Shown: piece after piece, positions 47,682 to 64,000 of the stretch
How the letters are laid out: the number at the start of each line of letters is the position of its first letter
Position numbering within the stretch: the stretch's first letter is position 1
Origin: Arctopsyche grandis
Taxonomy: Eukaryota > Arthropoda > Insecta > Trichoptera > Hydropsychidae
NCBI RefSeq assembly: GCF_051622035.1
Contig: NC_135355.1
Coordinates: 27,017,486 to 27,081,485 of the forward strand
Reading direction: 5' to 3'
DNA length: 64,000 bases
Notes under the pieces: generated by a model
Seen by the model: the letters and a program-made list of their open reading frames with translations, nothing else
Databases searched by the model: none
Told to the model about the DNA's origin: nothing
Position numbers and translations under genes: made by a program

Positions 47682-48256
47682 CAGTGCTACCAAAACGCTG
47701 GTCCGCGGCCCAGTACTGATCCGTGACCGGCGGTGGCCGGTCTGCGGACAAAGACGTAATTGAAAATTAAAACAATAGCTTATGACAATATTTAATCATC
47801 TCATCCATTATATAAATTATATACAGATAAGCCCTGCAAACAAAAAAAATATTTGGGATACTATGCCCAGATATGAGGGCTGATTATAAACGACTAAAAT
47901 CACATGCTGCCATACGTTGGTTGTCAAGAGGTAAAGTACTGAAGAGAGTATTTCAGCTCAGGGATGAGATCGCTATATTACTACAACAAAACCAACAACC
48001 TATGTCAGAACTATTTCAAAACATAAACTGGATAGCCAAGCTAGCTTATTTGACAGATCTTTTTTGCATTTTGAATGGCCTTAACTTATCCATGCACGGA
48101 AGAATGTCATCTTATTTTACAATGGCAGACAATACAGATGGGTTGAAACGAAAATTAAAAGCATGGAAGATTTTTGTTTCTAAAGATTGCTATGACATGT
48201 TTCACATTTTGGCTGATATTATTCACGATGAAGGAGAGGAGCTTAATATGACATGA
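47682..48256 (+). mobile_element. hAT (Charlie/ZBED5-like) transposase remnant
   Basis: The left end CAGTGCTACCAAAACGCTGG followed by GGCCC and CCGGTCTGCGG is typical of hAT termini. The open frame 47873-48256 has LKSHAAIRWLSRGKVLKRVF, LRDEIAIL, WIAKLAYLTDLFCILNGLN and LKAWKIFVSKDCYDMFH, a block of the ZBED5/SCAND3 type of hAT-derived transposase. Upstream and downstream domains are missing and no right terminus was found. It is a dead fragment rather than a host gene. Confidence 0.75.
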
Positions 48257-49242
48257 CGTCTCTGCGCGATGTAATCAGTTGTCATTTGACAAATTTCGAC
48301 TGGATAAGTTTTATAAATACAAATAAGCTCATATGTCTCATTGTTTTTTTTTTCATTTACATTTTTCATTTTTTAAAGTGAATTGACATTCGTAAAGTGA
48401 CGTAGTATGAACGATTGATTAAACAAGTCTAGCATACATTAAATGTAAGAAATTATAATCGGATTATAAGTTCACGCGCATGCGCAGAAAGCTTTGCGCC
48501 TGTCGCAGATATAGTACCTGCAAATAGCCAATAATTCGCAGATACAGTACCTGCAAATAGCCACAACCTATATTTATTGGCTAGCGTACAGTTATTGGCC
48601 AGTTGAATGAAAACAATACACAAATTTTATCACACAATTTATGGACGGTCCCTAATAACTAAGATGACCTCATTTCCCATTACTCAAAATGGGACGCTAC
48701 GAAAAACAATTGTTTCCTCTCCATATATATGTATGTATAAAAAAAATGTGTTGCACGTCCAAAAATTTTATAATTTTTCCCTCAAATAACCATTAGTATA
48801 CAATTCTTGTGTACAAGGAAAATAGAGACAAAACAAAAGAAATTTAATATAATAAATGATGTTTATGAATACAAGTTTTATAAAAAAATATTCTCGGTTT
48901 CGTTTAATTGAAAAAACTATGTGCAACTGAAAATTTTTATTTATTTTATTTTCATTTCTTCTTTTGTTAGGTAATAATATATTTTTTACCAGAACGTACA
49001 CTTCTTCAAAAGAAGAAAATAAAAAAAAGATAAAAAATGAAATATAACATAATGCTTAAATTGAAACAGAATGCTTAAATTGAAATCCGGTCAAAATACT
49101 GAATATGTACATATATACATAAATACAAATTTACATTTTTTTTAGTGGTGGTGATATATGGTCGTCAAATATAGTTTTATTGCCGTTAAATTTCAAACGG
49201 CTGTCATTTCGTCAGTTGGTCGTTAACCCTCACAGTGATAAG
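48257..49242. other. Spacer and probable promoter of TOPK
   Basis: Holds a direct duplication of a 35-base unit with CGCAGATA.AGTACCTGCAAA (48509-48570) and AT-rich sequence. The last 100 bases before 49243 are the likely 5' UTR of TOPK. Confidence 0.45.
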
Positions 49243-50536
49243 ATGTCTGAATTGATAGGAAGCCCCCAGAGAGCCGCGGCCCCCAGAGAGTCTCTCGCTG
49301 CCCCTCCAGCCACACCCCTACCCCTCTCCAAGTTGCATCATCAACTAGGCTTCGGAGCCGGTACTAATTCACTACTTAATTGATGACCATTCAACTTTCG
49401 GCATAACTTTTGTATACTGATTGTATGTAATTGTAGGTGTTTCCGTGTTTGAAATGGTCCGTTCGCCTCGAGTCAACCAATTCCGATCGCCTTGGGCCGT
49501 GAAAAGTATCTTAAAAACACACGTGAAGACGACTATATATGGGAAGCGCTTAATGGCCGAAGCCGACTTACTCAAACAGATGAATCATCCCAATATCGTC
49601 GGTTTCAGAAAATTAACAGCTATGACTGACGGACGACCATGCTTAGCAATGGAAAAGTGTGGCAAATCTCTCGGTGATATGAACGAGGAACGTAGAGAGA
49701 ACGGACTGGCAGCATATCCTAAGGAAAACATGCTCAAGGCTAGTATTTCAAATAGAACTTTTTCTTATTGAAATAATAAGGCCACATAATATGAAGTTTT
49801 GTCATTTTTTTTCAAAAATATTTAGATGATGTTCGATATAAGTAGCGCACTTGATTACATACATACGAAAGCATTTCTATTACACTGTGATGTGAAATCT
49901 TACAATGTCTTAGTCAACGGCAATTTTGAGATATGTAAACTGTGTGATTTCGGCGTAAGTCTTCCCTTGGACAAAGATGGGAAATTGGATCAAAGTAAAG
50001 GCAAAGCAGATTATATCGGCGAGTATTGTTATTGCGACTAATTATTATTAGTGAGTGATCAAAGATGTATAATTTTGAAATATGATTATAATGGTTTAGG
50101 CACGGAATGTTGGGCGGCACCAGAAGTGCTACTAAACGATTCTCCAATTACTAATAAAACCGACATATTCAGTTTCGGTCTGACGATTTGGGAAATGATG
50201 TCTCTGGTATTGCCACATTGTGACTATGCCGCAGACGAGAGTTGTGTAACAAATGACTCGATGCAATCAATTGACGGAAGTTTTATAGATGAACCTAGTC
50301 AAACATACGGTATGATATACATATATTTTTAATGTTTATATTATGAGTAGGATACCAGTTTAATAGTGTAAGGATTTAATTTTGTAGGTACACGTCCACC
50401 AATTCCAGACGACATAGATGAAAAGGAATATGATGATGTCTTATCGATATTCCTTCTCGCTACTGAAGATAACCCTGATAATAGACCATCAGCTTATGAA
50501 ATATATAAATATGTTAAAAAAGTAATTGGATCTTGA
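49243..50536 (+). CDS. PBK: PBK/TOPK-type serine/threonine kinase
   Basis: Mitotic MAPKK-like kinase (lymphokine-activated killer T-cell-originated protein kinase). Exons 49243-49360, 49437-49738, 49826-50018, 50100-50309, 50388-50536; total 323 residues, the same as human PBK within one. Seen: N-terminal PLPLSKLHHQLGFGAG, beta-3 Lys62 in SPWAVK, MNHPNIVGF, catalytic loop HCDVKSYN (Asp162, Lys164, Asn167), CDFGVSLPLD (Asp181), APEVLL, DIFSFGLTIWEMM and the C-terminal TRPPIPDDIDE..DNPDNRPSAYEIY. Start chosen at the ATG opening MSELIGSP. Introns 2 and 3 only close in frame with GC donors (AAG|GCTAGT and ATCG|GCGAGT). AATAAA lies at 50582-50587. Convergent with the syntaxin gene. Confidence 0.94.
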
Positions 50537-50697
50537 ATTTCGAATGAAATATACATATGACAAATGTGACTGGTATTCCAAAATAAAATTCCACATATCA
50601 GTCGAATATAATTTACTTATTTTTTAAGTTAAATTTATAATAAAAAATAAAAATCCAATGAAATATTAATTTTAAATATACATATTATGTATGACGT

Positions 50698-52685
50698 TTA
50701 CATTATTAATATGAGAAATAATACAATGAGAATTCCGGCTCCTGTGCATATCAATATTGATTTTGTCTGAAAGGTGAAAACATATGCATTTATTATACAT
50801 ATTGAAAATAAATGTAATTATAATATACACTTTGTTACTTTTCTAACCTTGTTAGCACGCTTTTTTAATTGTATTCCTTTTTCAAGTTTCACATTGCCAG
50901 TGTCCACCCAGTCAGATGCTTGAGTTGCAAAATATTCTACAGAATTTATTTGTTCTTGCTAGAAAATAGATCCAAATGATAATTATGTATAATTTTAATC
51001 AACAAATATCAGTTAAAGGTGTTGTTTAATTATCAATATTGTTATCGATTACCATTGTAGTGTTCCGTAATGTATGTATGTATGTACAGGCTCTTCATAA
51101 CATACTTATCAGATTAAAATAATTATTCACGAACGTTGTTATATAGTAGAAATAGTATTTACCTGTTTGTTAACTAAAAATGCTAGTTGGGTGAACATAT
51201 CTTTCACATCTCTCAAAGAGTTTTCGATTTTTTTTAGTTCTTTATGTCTAACTTCTAAATCTTGTAATTGTAATAACGCTTCTTTCGTCTCCATTTGATA
51301 CTGAAATAATTCAAATAATCATTAAAACGCAATCTAAATAATACACTACGTTTTCACGAACTGTTTCTCACATTATCTACAAATATTGAAGTCTTATTAT
51401 TTTCTAAAAGTTTATGGCATTCTTCGTCTGTTATGGATTGATTAGCTGCAATGAGAAATGTGCGCATACATTTTGTAATCTCATAAAAATACACACAAAA
51501 GGTCATAAACGTACAATGCAAAGAGCAAAATTACATTTGTCAGATAAATGCAAATTATTAATTCGCTTTTTGCACATTGATTAATTCGTCAATGCAAAAC
51601 AACATTATTGTCACACTCACTCAGTTTTATTTGTTGACGCAATAGTGACATTTTACTATTCTTAAATTTGTTTAAAAAACTCTCGTGGCTGTGAAGAGCG
51701 TCTGAACACAGTTGTTTAGTCGTGATATATTGTATTCTAGTAATCCTAGATATGGCACTTTCATCGTTCAAGCGATCCAAGCGTGTTTCGAATTCTTTTA
51801 AGGCTCCACATGCTTTTAATCCCAACGCGATACACATTGTCATATTTGAGTCCATTTCGGCTTGCATATCTGAAGTGGAAAAAAATATATATACATATAT
51901 ATAAATATAAAAAAAATCATCTGAAATTACAGTACTAACCTTTAGAAACATTATATAGTGGATCACTATATATATTTTTCATATTTTGAGTTTTATCATT
52001 TATTTCATTTAGCCATCCTCGTATTCTTTCGACCTGTAACATCGGTATATGTGATTGTTATCTCAACGTCAAATTATTATCAATGATACTTGGAAACATA
52101 TTCAATCAATAGTAGCTGAATTCAATGTCATAAAATTCTGCATATAATATTTAGGATGACAATAATCATGAGTGCATATTGCGTACATTGACCTCGTTGA
52201 GACGAAGCTCCGGATAAACGTACTAATAAAACTGCTAGCATTGTTTCTCCAATTAGCACGCGAGCACTAGTTTATATCCGCATATGTCTGACGTTTCATC
52301 AAAGTGTACGGCTATATCTAATATATTAGGAGACATTTTAGGTCAAATGTGTTAGTCCGACTTTTATAGAATTGGATGAACTCAGTGTTAACTCTATTTA
52401 ATTGAATAATAGGTGTTTATATAGCTTCGTCCTGTTTGTTGACTGTTTAAAAATCGATGTGATCAATCAATGTGGTTTAAAAAATCAAAAATAAATTACC
52501 TCTGATAAAATTTTATGTAGTTCGCTGTCGTTGAATATGTCCATTTCGATTTCTTCGGTGTCTTTGGTGTACTTAACGCTTAAAACCTTAAAAATTGAGC
52601 GAGTGAATTTAGTATTATATGTTTTGATTAATGTAAGTGACGTTTTCAATACCTTTTGAAGGTCTGGAAGTCGATCTCTCGTCAT
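50698..52685 (-). CDS. Syntaxin (plasma-membrane Qa-SNARE, Stx1-4 group)
   Basis: Membrane-fusion SNARE. Minus-strand exons: 52653-52685, 52500-52586, 51940-52033, 51621-51869, 51372-51445, 51163-51300, 50848-50958, 50698-50766; 284 residues with phases closed. It starts MTRDRLPDLQK like syntaxin 1. A Habc bundle follows, then the SNARE helix: VDNYQMETKEALLQLQDLE, IENSLRDVKDMFTQLAFLV and NKQQEQINSVEYFATQA, with Gln at the zero layer (third residue of NKQQEQI). A single C-terminal anchor, SILICTGAGILIVLFLILIM, ends the protein. Divergent from Drosophila syntaxin 1A, so orthology within the group is not settled. Intron 1 is only 66 bases, stop-free and a multiple of three, so retention would add 22 residues. 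Confidence 0.92.
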
Positions 52686-54015
52686 GATGTTTAGTTACTC
52701 TGTGTAACACGAGTTTTCTTGTCCTCAGTCCACGCTCTTATGCTTATCTAACCAGTATGGCGTTGGCTAGGTGACTGAATTGTCATGTATTCTTATCATA
52801 TTTAAACAAGGATTTGTGTATTGCTAGCTCAATAAATTTGATCAAATAAATAGATTTCGGCTTTTAAATTTTCTCTAATTCAAACATACACTTTTAATAT
52901 GCTTCAAAATTAATGTTATTTATTTTAAAATATGGTGAAAGTAAATTTTGTTTGCAAGTCATTTCAAATATTGATTTACATATGTATTCGTTTCCCTTGA
53001 TTGATACAATTTCCTTATAGAATGTGTCCGAGGGGGGGGGGGGGCTGATATTGAAATTATCCAGTTTTTCCTATTTGGAAATAAATCATGATTTCATCTT
53101 ATCTTTATGTTTTAATATGTATTTTTTACTTTATCTTTAAATACTTGATTCTGTCATTAGAAGTCAATTCTTCGTAGGAAGAAAAAAAAAATTAAATATA
53201 TTTTCCAAATTTTGCAATAGGAATATCCTTTTTGAATTAATTTTGATTTCATGTATTGTTTTAAATGTATAGTAGCTTTCATTATTATTTTTTGTGATGC
53301 GTAAAAAGGAAAATAAGCAAACAAAATTGAAACAGACGTTCACAATAAGATGTGCAGAAATGATGAAATATTGCGATTGAAACAATTTTTGAAAATAAGT
53401 TGTATATTTAATATTTTCTTTTGCATATATGTACATACATACATGCATGTTTTTAAACATATTATTCTCACAAACTTTATCACTATGATAACATTTCTTA
53501 TTTACTAAAATAACATTCTAACTTATGGCCTTTTAATACTGTAGTTGTAATAGTTTTCCTGCACATATACTTGTGATGAGAATATAAATTAAATATTGTT
53601 TTGTTAGACATATTTTTATATGCGTATTTAAGTTTCTGATTCCTAAAAACTATTTATTAAAATTCTGTGAGAAAGAATTATGGTATTTGAGCATTTTATA
53701 GGCGTTTACTTATATTTACGTTCGTAAACATTATAAATATTCATAATGCATTGTTAGGCTAATTTTATTCGATAAAATATCAACGCAAGTTTAAATTATT
53801 TGTAAATGTGCTACTCGGCTAAATACTACTTTATGAAGTATATTTGTTAACATAATTTTTCAATATCAATACAAGCAGCTTACATACATTTCAAATAGTT
53901 AATTACACAGGTACATTTTAGAGTTGAAACAATATATCATATTCTCACGTAAACGCTTTACAAAATTAAACAATAGATGCTTGAACTTCATTGTATGCTT
54001 TTCTTCTGATTTTTG
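52686..54015. other. Spacer between syntaxin and ANKRD29-like genes
   Basis: Promoter side of the syntaxin gene and 3' side of the ankyrin gene. AT-rich, with a run of twelve G (53032-53043). No exon recognised. Confidence 0.5.
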
Positions 54016-60521
<6,506 letters not shown>

Positions 60522-63109
60522 CTGCAAATTAAAAAAAAACTAAATTGTAACATGCAAAACAGTGAGAATTACGCAATATCAAAAACGAATGTGTTTTTAT
60601 GTTTGCAAAACGTTTACGTTTTGACCTTCACACTCTGCATACACTTTACTATCTTTCAGACAAAATAATCGCTCTGCAGTAATTATACTAAACTTGTTTC
60701 TGATGATTTTGTGGCAAGAAGAATAGGACCAGAGGAATAGTACTAGTAAACACACATAGCGATTCTTTTTAGTCATCTTATCAAATTGGTAGGGATTAGA
60801 TAAAACTTAAATGTTGATTGAAGTGAATACGAATTGCGAATCTAATATTGAAAATTTTGGCAATAGAACCGTATTTTCAGCTACATTCTTTTTACTAAAT
60901 ATTTATTTTACTGTGTTTAAAACGCGCACAAATATTTAATTGGTTTAGATGTAATTAAGCGATTTGAAAAATGGGTCAATTTAAATTGTTTATGATCTAA
61001 TTTATCCCGGTACATATGTATGTATGTAGTTGCAGAGAACATCAAACACTATACCATATTTTTTTCATTATCTGTAGCTCAGTTTAAGCTATACTAATTC
61101 TCTCTAAATCTAAGATGTGAGACCTAGAGCTAGGGAGAGGGGCTTTTTAATTTTTTAGAAAAATTATTTTTACTAGCTTTTTTGGTCTCTTGTTTTGAAC
61201 ACTGATGAAATTGTCATTTACAATTGCCCCGATCCCTAGCCTAAGGGCGAAATCACACAGGGAAGAACGGCACGTCGTGTGCTTGGCTCCTCGATGTGGG
61301 GGTTCTCCTACATTTCTTCAAATATGGGATACACCATTATCGATCACTGTCAAGCAAGGATAAATACAAGGATTTTACCGAAAACACTCCAGGGGGGGGG
61401 GGGTTTTGGGACGATGTGTGCTGGGCGTGCCATGAATATGTGCTGGACATGCCACATTTTTTCGCATGTTTAAAAGTATCTAAAAAACCACGTGCCACGT
61501 TCCTCGCTGTGTGTTCTTGTCCTAAGTCTGATGAGAACTCCCATTTTCTTCACTGTGAAGTTTTTTGATATTCTCACAATAGAATGGCCAGTAATAAGAG
61601 TGCGATTTCTTGTAAATAAGACGAGTTTCTTAAAACTAGATTTTACTCATAGAATATGTTCCTTCTAAGTATGTATGTACTTTAAATGTTTTCCTTTGAA
61701 TTTACTTTCTAATTAGTCAATACGTATTTAAATGAGGATTATGTTCAAAGATAGGTCCTTTCAATTCCCCGATTTTCCTACTCTCAACTTTAAACATGGT
61801 TATTGAAAAAATATTGAAAGGCCACCTTGAGTATGAAACGATTGAAATAGTCTTGGATCTACTGCTATTTTATTTGATTTTTAATAATAATTGTAAGATT
61901 AAAATAGCTCGAGCCACGTATTTATCTCGGATAAAATCACTTCTTTCTCATTGTTCTACCGTCGGCCTTGTCCGACAAATTAAAACGTTCATGTAGACGT
62001 GCTTTGTGCAGAAGTGCCAGGTGACATTTAGGTATACCATTGTAGTCAGTCAGGCTATTGTCGTTTGTGAAGTTGGAGAACAAACAAATGCCGCAACGCA
62101 AATATAGTCCGAGAGAGATTCTAAAGATTGTTCGATGTTCTGCTTTCGGCGGTGATGTCTTTACATTCACAACAACATATTGCGGTACCAGATGACACCA
62201 TTGATGACATCAGACATCCATGGCCATCGTCGATACACATTGAGAGTTAACGGAAAATTTTCAACATATAAATAAATAAATATCTCAACGTGTATTATTT
62301 AAATTTGTCACATTTACGTAAAAAGGCAAAACAGCTAAGTTCAGTAACCGTCGACATTGTGCAACCAATTAAGAGAACCATTATTTGTACAATTGCCGTA
62401 GAAACAGTAATTCACTGACGGCACACCCATACGCGATAATTGACACACGATTGTGTAATACTCATATGAAATGAGCGAACTTGGTACTCAGAAATGATCG
62501 TTATAAAGCTGGGAGTAAACCAAATATGAGTATCTATAAATACTGACACAAGAAATTGCCCCAAGACTTTTCACTTTAAAACCAAAGTGATGTTGACGAT
62601 CGATAAGGTGGCACGTTCTAAAACAATAGTGTTCCAATAATAGAAGTACACGTGTCGAAGTGGTAGGTTTAGCACTAGATGTGTTTATTTTCAATGGTAT
62701 TATAGGTGCATTTACTTCAGAAACCAGCTTAGCCAATCAATTAGCGAGGTGAACGGAGTGCAAACTAGAATGCTAGTTATTTAACGAGCAGGAGTCATAA
62801 GTTATGAAGATCCAAGAAATGGATGGAAAATGTTGCTCTTGTACTGGAACATGTGGTATTTTTTTTTCATTGCTACTTCAGTTACATATCTAGGATTGTT
62901 TACAAAGTGCATGTACATACATATATGTTACAGACCAAGTGTACACCTCGTTCGTTTGTGAACATACTAGTTTATTCATACACGAACCAATATGGTCAGT
63001 TTACATAGGTGTACACAAAAAAAAAAACAATTTACAAACGAGCTAGATTGCTCATGCACAAACTACATATTAGGCAATTCTCAATCGTTCTATGTACATA
63101 CATATATAC
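60522..63109. other. Right-hand region, no assigned gene
   Basis: Should contain the missing first exon and promoter of the ANKRD29-like gene. A frame at 60776-60600 on the minus strand opens MTKKNRYVCLLVLFLW but cannot be joined with confidence. A G run (61393-61404) and an eroded possible zinc-finger relic (minus strand, about 61950-62110) are also present. Otherwise AT-rich DNA with no recognised exon. Confidence 0.35.
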
Positions 63110-63426
63110 GGTGACACGACAACTCGTTCACAGATTTTCCGTAAACCGAGGATGCGCTCCAGGCATTACGTATACGGCCATCTCTTTCTCACCCCGTTTG
63201 TTCACCAAGATCTCGTTTACTATGCCATTACGTATGCAGCCATCTCTTTCACAAACCGTCTGTTCACCGATAACAGACGGTCTGTGAAAGAGATGGCTGC
63301 ATACGTAATGGCATATTAAACGAGATCTTGGTGAACAGACGGGGTGAGAAAGAGATGGCCGTATACGTAACGCCTGGAGCGCATCCTCGGTTTACGGAAA
63401 ATCTGTGAACGAGTTGTCAGGTAACC
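63110..63426. mobile_element. 317-bp near-perfect palindrome (foldback MITE)
   Basis: Two arms of about 155 bases are almost exact inverse copies meeting near 63268 (ACAAACCGTCTGTT and AACAGACGGTCTGT, with a loop of six bases). Outer ends are GGTGACACGACAACTCG and (inverted) GGTTACCTGACAACTCG. ACATATATAC lies on both sides, a 9-10-base duplication within TA-rich sequence. One copy in the window and no conserved frame. Confidence 0.85.
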
Positions 63427-64000
63427 ACATATATACATATGTATACCCTGGGTTGCAATATTTTAAAAATTAGTGGAAACGGGAATTATCTATAGTAACG
63501 CTGTAATGTGGTTTCCATGGGATTTCTCTTTAAAATACTTGACGTTTTGACAGCTAAAAGTTTCATGCAACATATGATGAATTTATCTGAATAGTCAAAA
63601 TAACGTATACATACATACATATGTATGTATATTGCAATTCAGAAAAAAAATGAATCTAAGATATTTTTGAGAAAATGACTGACATGCTCGTAAGAATAAT
63701 TCAGACAAAAATAATAAATCCAAGTAAAAATTGAATTTCTACAGTATGTGAACTCCCATTTTGTGTTTCCCAATCACAATTTATTATCCCGAAAGTAATC
63801 TTGCCACACATCATTGAGAAAAAAGATGAAATGAGTTGTCGCTCCATCTCCATTCTTTCCACACCCAAAACTATGCAAGACCGAGTACCATACGTATAAA
63901 TTATTTGTACTTTGTTTTTTGTATTGTAATGATTTGTCTGGTCGCAATGGCGTATTGGATCGCTCTGAATTGCGACTGCGGAATAATTTGTATAAACAAA
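63427..64000. other. Right edge, nothing recognised
   Basis: AT-rich DNA with ATACATACATATGTATGTAT-type simple sequence near 63607-63631. No exon or transposon end that I can support. Confidence 0.5.

Noticed and set aside
47873-48256. Host ZBED5-like gene
   Set aside because: Only a central block of a hAT transposase remains, beside a hAT-type terminus; there is no BED finger, hATC domain or flanking exon.
60600-60776. First exon of the ANKRD29-like gene with a signal peptide
   Set aside because: The frame opens with a hydrophobic stretch, but the family is not secreted and no donor joins it in phase to 60521 with confidence.
61937-62170. Possible C2H2 zinc-finger relic on the minus strand
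   Set aside because: A CGIC..NFTNDNSL piece is suggestive, but the histidine pair and linker are not convincing.

Overview
The window is about 64 kb of AT-rich, intron-rich, transposon-laden DNA that reads as an insect nuclear genome. The evidence is spliced genes with GT-AG introns, an ecdysteroid-kinase-like (EcKL/CHK) gene typical of insects, RTE- and R1-like LINEs, hAT and piggyBac-like MITEs, Helitron-like elements, long (TA)n tracts and abundant TACATATGTA-type simple sequence. I cannot assign an order from sequence alone. No tRNA, rRNA or CRISPR array was recognised.

Host genes, left to right: (1) the first three coding exons of a phosphatidylinositol-5-phosphate 4-kinase on the minus strand, running off the left edge; (2) HACD3-type very-long-chain 3-hydroxyacyl-CoA dehydratase, plus strand, six coding exons (9784-14240); (3) NDUFA13/GRIM-19 of complex I, minus strand, three exons (17315-19953); (4) an unrecognised 173-residue protein, plus strand, four exons (21730-22477); (5) a CRAL-TRIO lipid-binding protein, minus strand, five exons (23530-28021); (6) an EcKL kinase, minus strand, two exons with a phase mismatch (36930-39407); (7) PBK/TOPK kinase, plus strand, five exons with two apparent GC-AG introns (49243-50536); (8) a Qa-SNARE syntaxin, minus strand, eight exons, tail to tail with TOPK (50698-52685); (9) an ANKRD29-like ankyrin protein, minus strand, seven exons found, N-terminal exon not found (54016-60521). 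These genes are not an operon or obvious pathway cluster. Exon boundaries were read by hand and the phases close for every gene except the EcKL kinase.

The mobile fraction is the most interesting part. An almost complete R1-clade-like LINE (31250-35747) has an exact target duplication, a poly(A) tail, a perfect 12-bp hairpin at its 5' end and one frameshift in ORF2. An RTE-type LINE (6587-8549) keeps an open reverse transcriptase. At least eight hAT-type insertions have recognisable CAG..CTG or related termini and mostly 8-bp duplications. Two are nested: one hAT in a piggyBac-like MITE (15387-16829) and one hAT in another hAT (57076-58665).

Two Helitron-like elements of different families (39656-40906 and 42588-44344) each carry a GC-rich minisatellite built on the hairpin GGGGCGAAGCCCC next to a T-rich array on the same element strand. 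Short relatives of the second family (22836-22982 and 26531-26769) lack the arrays. A foldback family made of repeated GGTCAC words occurs three times, with 8-9-bp flanking duplications. A near-perfect 317-bp palindrome lies at 63110-63426. Most long ORFs inside the GC-rich arrays and the (TA)n tracts are composition artefacts.
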